Assembly (NCBI GenBank): GCA_963931925.1
Contig: OZ007570.1
Span: forward strand, 24,091,340-24,155,339
Reading direction: 5' to 3'
Length of the DNA stretch: 64,000 nucleotides
Source of the DNA: Onchidella celtica
Taxonomy: Eukaryota > Mollusca > Gastropoda > Systellommatophora > Onchidiidae
Positions 56,516 through 64,000 of this stretch are shown here, piece by piece. Under the pieces are notes generated by a model. That model was given only the letters and a program-made list of their open reading frames with translations. It had not been told where the DNA came from and searched no databases. Made by a program: the position numbers and the translations under genes. Each line of letters opens with the position of its first letter. Position 1 is the stretch's first letter.

Positions 56516-57820
56516 TGTTAGACCCCTTAGACCACCACCACCCCCCCCCCCATACACACACACAGAAAAGGGGGGGTGCGAAAGGTGCAACGTGGCCATC
56601 AAAGTGCTGACGCGCCTTTAAACCCTAAATCAGGCGCAAAACGGTGGAACCAGAGGACAAATCCGAAGCTCCAGACTTCACCATGTGGCAGATAAACTAC
56701 TTTTTATTTGGAAGAAAGTGCTTTGTGGTGACTGGGCGTGAAAATTTTGTGAACAGTTGGACTTCTTCAAAAGGGAGATTTTAAAAATTAATATTCATTC
56801 CTGAAGATATGCAGCGAAATATCTTCTGTTTTATACCTTCATCGAGCAAGTGATATGCAACACGCGATGCAACAAGAGCTGAAACTATTAAAACTGGTGG
56901 TTTTGAATAGTGTTTAGTGAACTTCAAAAAAATTAATAGAATGGAATGTGGGCTGGATTAAGATTTCGGAACGGAATAGAGTGGAAAAGGGGCACGGCAC
57001 AGTAGTTTGATCGAATTCTGGGTGGATAAATATTGGTATGCATCAACTTTAGCTCTGGTGAGGGAATGTAAATCAATACACTGATATTAGTGATAAGTTA
57101 CCAGAAGCGGATGAATAGATTAGAAAACTCGTGAAGTTGAGCCCAACCCTCTGGCGCAACATCTGAACGGGAAACAACCACATTTATTTTATTTTCCTGC
57201 ATAGTTAACTTATGTCCCTTTATATTGTGATTTCTTTTGCGCCAAAAGTCCTGTTTGAACGATGTTGGTATCGATATACAGTCAATACTTGATAAATCTC
57301 GTGCCTGCATGAAAGTAATTAAGCTGATATAACCGCTTTGTTGCCACTGAAGATATAGCATATGAATTATAAAAAATTCTAATGTTGCTCACTTTCAAGT
57401 GGTGCCGGTATTCTCAGAAGATATATGTATGAATTTTAAAGTTAGGTGAATATATAGGTAGCAGATTTGAATATTACTTCGATTATTCTTATCAAGATCT
57501 GTTGTAGTCCCTGCCAGGATTACCAGATTGGCTTTTTCTTGGATACGGCTGGCGTTCGACAATTCGTTTGGCTTGTTTTGGGGTGTTTTTTTTTTTTGGC
57601 TTTTTATTTCCCTACATGTTATTAATATTAAAATTATTTGCACAAAAAACACATACCATGCTTTTTCTGAAATACTTCTTATCGAGGAAGTATGTTTTAG
57701 TCAGTTATGTACATTTGCGGCTGTGCCAAGATTTTTGCAGCTCATTGTCAAGAAACACCCAACAGGCAAAAGTCAGTGTCCAGTTAACACTGGATTCTAT
57801 GGTTTATATTTTTTAAACTG
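56516..57820. other. Intergenic, no gene recognised
   Basis: C- and CA-rich stretch at 56530-56575, then AT-rich DNA with only unrecognised short frames on both strands. Confidence 0.45.
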
Positions 57821-59877
57821 CTTTTTTTTTTTTTTTTTGAAAGATTGTCACCTACCTTAGGACTTTTTGCACACACTGTGGCTCTGGATTGTTTTAGTTG
57901 CACCATGAAGCGTTTGATGAGCTGGCCACCTATGTCTTTGTTTGCCTTCTTCTTCTTTCGTTCACCAATCTAAATCTGCAGATTTGTTCTTTTAATAAAA
58001 TCTACGGTTTTCTGCAGTTCTGGCAGAGCACCATAGAGTTTGATATTCAGGTCGGTGGGTTGGGGCCAATATGTTTCTCGCAGTGCTGAGAGGAGTGTGC
58101 AGTTCTGCAATATATGCTCCGTGTTTTGAGGAGACTGGCTGCACTCGCATATGGCAGATGTTCCTATTTTGAACTTGGTGAACATGTGGTGGTGGAGCCT
58201 ATTGTGACCAGTTCTTAGTCTGAACAATAGTACTTGATCCTCTCTGTTCAGGAGGTGATATTTATCCTGTTGGTTTATTTGCTGCCGTCTGTTGTTTTTG
58301 ATGAGGTTTTTCTTCTCATAGTAGTTTAGGAGGCACTGTGGCTGCTCCAGGCCGGAGCCCTCCTTGGCCAGTTGGTCTGCCTTCTCATTGCCTGGGACTC
58401 CACAATGTGATGGTATCCACTGTAGGACTATCCTGCTTCTATTTCCAAGCTGTGTAAAACATTTCTTCAGGTCGTTAAGCTTGCCAGCTTGAAGGGCCTC
58501 AAGGACTGATCTTGCATCTGTGAGGAAGACGATGTTGCTGTCCTCTACTTGAAGCTCTGTGGCAGCTGTCATGAGGGCTTTGGCTTCTGATCCATAATTA
58601 TTGCAGAAGGTTCCGGTTGGCATGCTAATTGCCGTTCTTGTCGAGTCTGGATACTCTATATACACTCCGGCACCTCCGTTTGTTACAGCATTCTCAGCAG
58701 AGCCATCTGTGTAGACTCGAACCCATGATTCGCTTGGATACTTGTCATCAAGTAGGCCGAGTACAGCAGTTCTTCTTTCTACTTCACTTTGTTCTCCCTT
58801 GTTGAAGACACCATCAACGTCTGTGTGTATCTGGACTTGGGTCTCTGTCTCCTCCGTCCAAGGGGTCTGTTCAGGTACAGATGTCAGGGGGTGGGCAATC
58901 TGGGGAAGGTGTGATAGCTGTCTTCTTATTCGCTTTGCCTTGTGAATAAAGCTCGTACGTTTCAGCCTTCCCCTTGCCAGGTCTCCTAGCTTCTCTTTCA
59001 TTGGGTGATTCTCTATGCTGTTGAATTTCTCTGCCTGGATTGCCACCCTGGTTTCTCTTCGTTCTGCAAGTGTTGCTATCTGGGTGATCTTCTCCATCTC
59101 CACAATGGGTGTTGACTTCATTGCTCCTGTGATGATGCGCAAAGCCTGGTTCTGAACTTTGTCTAACATCTGAAGGGCTGAGTTGGACGCTGAACTCCAG
59201 GCTGTTGAACCATATTCGAGGTGAGGGCGAATCCCTTGCTGATACACATTCTTGAGAATTCTTTCTGTCGCTCCCCATGATGTGCCGCTCAGTTTCCTCA
59301 ATATGGCTAGCTTTCTTCTAGCTTTTGTCTCTGCCCTCTCGATGTGATTCCTCCATGAGAGCCTGGTGTCGAATGTGACTCCTAGATAGGTTGGTGCTTT
59401 GTCTTCCTTGAGTGATGTCCCATTGAGCTTGATGGCTCCAGCAGTCTGTTTTGGAGACAGGGTGAAAAGAGTAGTGGACGACTTCTCTTCGTTGACTGTG
59501 ACACACCACTTATTCGTCCATGCTAAGAGGATGTCAGTGGCTCTTTGTAGTCTTCTTGTGGCAACTGTGGCATGTTCTTCCGTACACCACATAACTAGGT
59601 CATCTGCATATAGAGCTGTACGTATTCCGCAGGGTAGTTCTTGAACTAGATCATTTATGAAGATCAGGAATAAGGTGGGTGATATTACTCCTCCCTGTGG
59701 CACACCGTGTCTCAGCAGTACCTTCTTGCTGTCACATCCATCCAGCTGGACTCTTGCTCTTCTGTTGTGTAGAAGGCTCTTGGTCCACTTGTACATGCTA
59801 CCAGTCACTTTGTTGTCTCGCAGCTTCCTGAGTAGTCCGTCTTTCCAGACTTTGTCAAAGGCTTTGTTTGCTAATAA
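57821..59877 (-). mobile_element. LINE with RT and RNase H, 5'-truncated, poly(A) tail
   Basis: The minus strand runs from a truncation in the RT (NKAFDKVWKDGLLRKLRDN, about 59870) through one open frame to a 3' UTR and an A18 tail, seen as T18 at 57821-57838. An RNase H domain after the RT and a poly(A) end fit the I/Jockey-like groups; the clade is not assigned. A target duplication was not confirmed. Confidence 0.8.
57970..59808 (-). CDS. LINE reverse transcriptase and RNase H, 612 codons, open
   Basis: RT: VLLRHGVPQGGVISPTLF, the catalytic ALYADDLVMW and APTYLGVTFDTRLSW. C-terminal RT tail: GIRPHLEYGSTAWS, KVQNQALRIITGA. RNase H at about residues 360-495: VRVYTDGSAENAVTNGGAG (Asp), YGSEAKALM (Glu), FLTDARSVLEALQ (Asp) and SHCGVPGNEKADQLAKEG (His, Asp), so all its catalytic residues are present. 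It ends in a Cys/His stretch, CECSQSPQNTEHILQNC. The frame is uninterrupted, which suggests recent insertion. It runs away from SMG9, 0.6 kb from that start. Confidence 0.88.
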   Translation of the reverse strand: MTGSMYKWTKSLLHNRRARVQLDGCDSKKVLLRHGVPQGGVISPTLFLIFINDLVQELPCGIRTALYADDLVMWCTEEHATVATRRLQRATDILLAWTNKWCVTVNEEKSSTTLFTLSPKQTAGAIKLNGTSLKEDKAPTYLGVTFDTRLSWRNHIERAETKARRKLAILRKLSGTSWGATERILKNVYQQGIRPHLEYGSTAWSSASNSALQMLDKVQNQALRIITGAMKSTPIVEMEKITQIATLAERRETRVAIQAEKFNSIENHPMKEKLGDLARGRLKRTSFIHKAKRIRRQLSHLPQIAHPLTSVPEQTPWTEETETQVQIHTDVDGVFNKGEQSEVERRTAVLGLLDDKYPSESWVRVYTDGSAENAVTNGGAGVYIEYPDSTRTAISMPTGTFCNNYGSEAKALMTAATELQVEDSNIVFLTDARSVLEALQAGKLNDLKKCFTQLGNRSRIVLQWIPSHCGVPGNEKADQLAKEGSGLEQPQCLLNYYEKKNLIKNNRRQQINQQDKYHLLNREDQVLLFRLRTGHNRLHHHMFTKFKIGTSAICECSQSPQNTEHILQNCTLLSALRETYWPQPTDLNIKLYGALPELQKTVDFIKRTNLQI

Positions 59878-60438
59878 CCCTGGTCAGCAAAGCTAAACTT
59901 AAGATATTTTCTCTCCTCCGTTAAACTAAGACTAAAACGGAATACAGATGAATCATTTTTATGCTATTGGGAGAATCGGGGCAGAACTACCGCTTTCAAG
60001 AAAATGCTGCAAAGGCTTTCACTGCGTCATCAAAAATACTGGGTAAAAATTCATAGCTGGTTAGATTTAAGTCACATACATGTACATGTGTATTCCACTC
60101 ATTCTAGTAGGGAGAATAATATTAATCTGGTTGTGGAGTTTTCGGGTGATGTTAGTATGAAAACTATATTGAAATTACTTTGGCATTTTTTATTTTTTTT
60201 TGGATTTTTTTTTTAACATTATTTGGCTTAAACTTAAAATTTCAATCTGGCAACCCCGGTCCGTACACAATTGCTAAACAAAACAAGGCCTAGCGGAATA
60301 CCACGGAAAGGGCGACGAGGGGAGTATTTTCACCGAAACTTTCTGATTAATGGGCAAATAGATATCGGTATAGCTAAATACCACTCCTGTTTTAGTCCTG
60401 GTCCAGATTCTATAATCTATCCTCAATATTATTCTAGG

Positions 60439-61992
60439 ATGGCTGATTCGTACGATAGACAGAGGCGACGACGTCGACGTGATCGTGGTGATTATGTACG
60501 ACATAGTCAAGATGTTTCACCAACGCCAAGTAGACCGCCGGTCACAATTCTAGGTCTTGCTAAGCCTTCTCCTGCTCGGACCATCTCGTCATCGAATGTT
60601 GATGACCCTGCGGCCAGTACAGGTAACTCTCTGGTTACAGACCATGACTCCGCAGAAGCAAATATTCATCATACTTCAGACCTTGCTGGTGAGGCAACAA
60701 CAGCAACAGACAAATCTGTTGTTTTGCTCTCTTCTGATAGTAAAACTCGCTTAACCTTGTCTAAATCAAATGAAAGTGATGCTGCTGAGCATCGTCCACA
60801 TCCAGAAGATGGATCACATATCAGTGATGATAGCCCAACTGGTTTAGTGCGAAAAACATCGGCACCAAGTTCTGTTGGCAGTATAATTAGCGGAGTGATT
60901 GATCAAGGTGCACAGACTCAGTCAAAATTGGCGCCACCTGTAGAAAAACAGTCAAGTGTCAAACTTATTGATGGAAACTTTCAGTGGAGTGAAAGTGGGC
61001 TGGATCTCATGTTAGATCAAACTGATTTCTTGGTTGTCGGTATCATTGGTCTCCAGGGGTGTGGCAAGTCAACACTGTTGTCTCTCCTGGCTGGCAACAC
61101 CCATCAGGATGCGTACAGAAATTACATTTTCTTTCCACAAACAAAAGAAGCTAAAGAGGACTGTTTATACCAAACTGCAGGCATTGATATGTTCGTAACA
61201 TCAGAGCGTATTATTTTATTAGATACGCAACCACTTCTCAGTGCAGCAATGATGGACTGTATGTTGAGATATGATAGAAAAATTCCTTCTGATTTTAATT
61301 CTCTTCAAACATTTATTGAAATGCAATCCATGCAGTTATTAACTTTTTTATTGTCTGTGTGTAACATTGTCCTTGTCGCCGATGATTGGTTTATTGATAT
61401 CAACTTGTTGAGAATCATTCAAGATGCAGAGATGTTAAAGCCATCAACACAGCCTCCTTCATCATCATCCTCTGTTGACGGCTTGTCATCCAAGGACGAA
61501 ACAATGGATTTTTATCCTACAGTAATATTTGTTCACAATAGAGCTTCAAGAGATGACTTTACACCAGAGAGTTTTTTTTCAATGCAGCAAGTTCTTGATA
61601 AAATGTTTTTGTCATCTAAACTGAAAATTCATTCTGGGATCAGTATGTGTAGTAACTGTAATGGGGAACCCATTGTTCAGCAGATGCCAAATGCAGAAGG
61701 AAACTGTGCTTCTGATGTTAACTTGCTCCTCATTCCCACTATGGAATTTTACAAATCTGAACCAGATTGGCTGGAGACAACATTGCCCGAATATCGAGGC
61801 TACCCAAGTTTCAACACCATTCTGTCATTTTTCAGGTCTCAGATTGTTTCTGCACCTCGTTCCCCAATGACTCATAGCACTTTGACAGAAAAAAACTGGT
61901 ACCACTTTGCTGCAAGGATGTGGGAGTCAGTGAAGAAGTCTGCTCTACTGTCAGAATACAATAGACTTTTGTCTTCTTCATCTTCATGTTGA
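60439..61992 (+). CDS. SMG9: SMG9, nonsense-mediated mRNA decay factor
   Basis: 517 residues from the ATG at 60439. SMG9 pairs with SMG8 and holds the SMG1 kinase, which phosphorylates UPF1 on faulty mRNAs. The order matches the family: a basic, disordered first 180 residues (MADSYDRQRRRRRRDRGDY), then VKLIDGNFQWSESGLDLMLD, a P-loop GLQGCGKS at residues 204-211, GIDMFVTSERIILLDTQPLL, FIEMQSMQLLTFLLSVCNIV and the end LTEKNWYHFAARMWESVKKS. Human SMG9 is about 520 residues. The frame opens further upstream (60271), but the similarity-free leader and a possible acceptor (ATTATTCTAG before the ATG) favour 60439. It is a single coding exon, whereas vertebrate SMG9 has many. Intact, so a living gene or a young retrocopy. 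Confidence 0.93.
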   Translation: MADSYDRQRRRRRRDRGDYVRHSQDVSPTPSRPPVTILGLAKPSPARTISSSNVDDPAASTGNSLVTDHDSAEANIHHTSDLAGEATTATDKSVVLLSSDSKTRLTLSKSNESDAAEHRPHPEDGSHISDDSPTGLVRKTSAPSSVGSIISGVIDQGAQTQSKLAPPVEKQSSVKLIDGNFQWSESGLDLMLDQTDFLVVGIIGLQGCGKSTLLSLLAGNTHQDAYRNYIFFPQTKEAKEDCLYQTAGIDMFVTSERIILLDTQPLLSAAMMDCMLRYDRKIPSDFNSLQTFIEMQSMQLLTFLLSVCNIVLVADDWFIDINLLRIIQDAEMLKPSTQPPSSSSSVDGLSSKDETMDFYPTVIFVHNRASRDDFTPESFFSMQQVLDKMFLSSKLKIHSGISMCSNCNGEPIVQQMPNAEGNCASDVNLLLIPTMEFYKSEPDWLETTLPEYRGYPSFNTILSFFRSQIVSAPRSPMTHSTLTEKNWYHFAARMWESVKKSALLSEYNRLLSSSSSC

Positions 61993-64000
61993 TTAGCTAA
62001 GCGTTTGACATTAATAGGATTTAACACTATAACAGTTTAATTAACATTTTCAGTAATTTGCATTAGATCTAATCAGTATTATCAGATTTTGCTGCAGTAG
62101 GAATATTGTTTCCTTTTTGCAACGTCCGCAGGTATATGATGATGGAGCTGTAAGTTTTGCATTTTTCTTGTATGATGTTTTCATTTTCAGTTGAAGTGAG
62201 TGAAAATGGTGTTTCCAATTATAATGTGTAGTTCTATAGTGATGCTTGATATGCTGGGGGGGAGGGGGGGGGGGGGGGGGGTAAACCAAAACACTGGAAG
62301 GAGAATATAGCAGTGATGAATTCTCAAAGACTGGAAAATAATTATGTTATGAAAAATGCTTCGAAATATGAAGTAGGAATATAATTTGTGTTCTAGCATG
62401 AGTTCAATAATTAAATACTTTAATTATTAAATTTTTAAAAAACCTGCAATTAATTTAAACTATCATTGTATATAATATTTATAATGCGCCATCATGCTTA
62501 GCCAGGTTTTGTGTTTCAATTGTTTCATTTTTCAGTGGATGCATTACTTTTACCATTGTTTTGTTTGGGTTGTCAGTTTCTGCTGTTTCAGTGACGGCAA
62601 CTCTTGCGCTGACTGTATCATGTGTGTACTATGTATTTATATTTAATAATTTCAGTGAAATATATCACTTTGGTACATTTAACATGATCTAGGTCTGGGA
62701 TTCATCATCGTTAAATACATACCCACATACTGATTAGTAAAACAAACTAGTGAAACATCCATAATTATAATGTATGTTCAACACATTTTCTTTGCTCATC
62801 AGTGCTGAAGGCATCATGGCCAAATTTCTGTTTCAATTTCAGCTGACATTACTGTTGTAACTGTACTTTCCCAAGAGTCAGCCATTTTTTATGTTATTCA
62901 TAACTTCTGGCATTGAGGTATTTATGCATGTAATTTATACCCCGTTGTTTTCTTTAGCTCCTGTCAAAGTCTGTAATTTTTGTTTTTTCGCATTTTAAGG
63001 GAATATTTATTCTGGTCACGTGGACAATCAAGTCTCAACAGGTTATTCAGAGTCAAAGACTGCCACTGTGACAGCATACATTTTGTTGAAATTAAACAGT
63101 ATAAAAAAGTTTCCAATACTGTGTTGTTATTGGAACTTAACATCAACCCAAAAAATAATCGTCAGTATTGCCAGTATGACTGCTGTCTTGACAAAGAAAT
63201 TATAGGTACTTTGTAGATAAAGGGAACTTGATTCGTTGAAAATTAAATGTTCTTGTGAATTTTTACAGCAAATTATGCAACCAAACTGTATTCGGTACTT
63301 TTTAAATTCTGGAGAAACCTTTTTGGTTCAAGAAGAAAAGTCGTGGGAGCAGTGATGAGGATAGAACACGTGGTGATATATTGTAAATTTCACTAAGCTT
63401 CAGTAGAGTGAAGTAGGCATAACAGCAATGATACTACCAGCATTAATCTGCATAATTTGTTACTGATAAAAAAAAGAAAGTTATGCCTTGTCACAGGATG
63501 TTTATCCACATCATGTGAAAATGAACATGTTCTCAATTAATTTTACCTGGTCTGTTGTGTGTCAGCCCTCATGATTAATTAGGGGCATAAGGTTGTTGAA
63601 CTTGTGCCCCTAACGCTGTATTTTGGAAGTCTGTTGCTGTGGACTGTTTATATACAGTATTATCTTATAATTTAAATTCACAAAACAACTGAAAAAAGTG
63701 ATTTACTTTCAAATGATTTTGATTTCAAAAGCACTATGTGTCATGCACCTAAAGTCAAGTGAGAATAAAAAAAAAAACCAGAGATGGCTTTGCCTTTGTT
63801 TAGGGCATTGCCTTCAGAGATCTAGATCACACTGTACATATAATATATATATTATATATATACATGTACCTGTTTAACTGTAAAGATTTATCAAATGTCG
63901 GAGGTATAATCTGTAGCCGAGAGGGAATCTTCACTGTGAAATGACACACGTGAATAATTTTGCAGATATTTTTACTTTTCATGATCATAACTCACCTGTT
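61993..64000. other. SMG9 3' region, no further gene recognised
   Basis: AT-rich. Contains a G-run at 62258-62281. At 63764 AATAAA is followed directly by A's, and (TA)n lies near 63840. The short frames around 62980-63216 show no domain. Confidence 0.45.

Noticed and set aside
60271..60438. Upstream 56-codon extension of SMG9
   Set aside because: The added residues have no family similarity, and the ATG at 60439 gives the usual length and N-terminal composition.

Overview
The window looks like a metazoan nuclear genome, most likely a mollusc and plausibly a gastropod. Host genes have GT-AG introns, the DNA is AT-rich with long CT/GA microsatellites, and transposon debris of many classes (non-LTR, LTR, Helitron, hAT, Harbinger, pogo/Tigger-like, THAP-bearing) fills most of it. 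The taxon is inferred from repeat style and protein resemblance only. No bacterial operons, CRISPR arrays, rRNA or convincing tRNA genes were seen.

Three host loci can be supported. (1) and (2) are two complete eight-exon genes of the betaine-homocysteine S-methyltransferase (BHMT) / homocysteine S-methyltransferase family, facing each other tail to tail: copy 1 on + (29364-44318) and copy 2 on - (55725-48289). Each encodes about 350 residues, with identical exon lengths and phases, including a 13-nt first coding exon (M-A-P-T-G and M-A-L-T-G). A third, broken fragment (23280-25791) keeps one exon with a 13-nt net deletion plus its flanking introns. It shares an intronic LINE and 66-bp minisatellite with copy 1, so it split from copy 1 after that insertion. 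(3) SMG9 on + (60439-61992) is an intact single-exon reading frame of 517 residues, a nonsense-mediated decay factor with a P-loop.

Layout: 1-3.3 kb, LTR-like sequence and a 46-bp minisatellite; 3.35-3.85 kb, a Harbinger-derived MITE; 5.3-11.3 kb, a decayed C2H2-tailed LINE on - with a CR1/L2-type LINE nested inside; 12.4-14.2 kb, an L1/Tx1-like endonuclease fragment split by a solo LTR with a 5-bp target duplication; 14.4-22.8 kb, CT microsatellites, degenerate tandem repeats, MITEs and a Helitron end; 22.9-28.1 kb, Helitrons, the BHMT fragment and a 430-bp MITE; 29.4-44.3 kb, BHMT copy 1, with introns inflated by a Helitron Rep fragment, Tigger-like and THAP elements, SINEs and an RTE-like LINE; 44.3-48.3 kb, a ~72-bp degenerate tandem array and a GC-rich inverted-repeat element; 48.3-55.7 kb, BHMT copy 2; 56-60 kb, a hAT MITE and a young LINE with RT and RNase H; 60.4-64 kb, SMG9 and AT-rich flank.

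The two BHMT genes belong to one-carbon/methionine metabolism and are an inverted duplication. SMG9 is unrelated to them. Copy 1 (15 kb) is twice as long as copy 2 (7.4 kb), largely because of intronic transposons.
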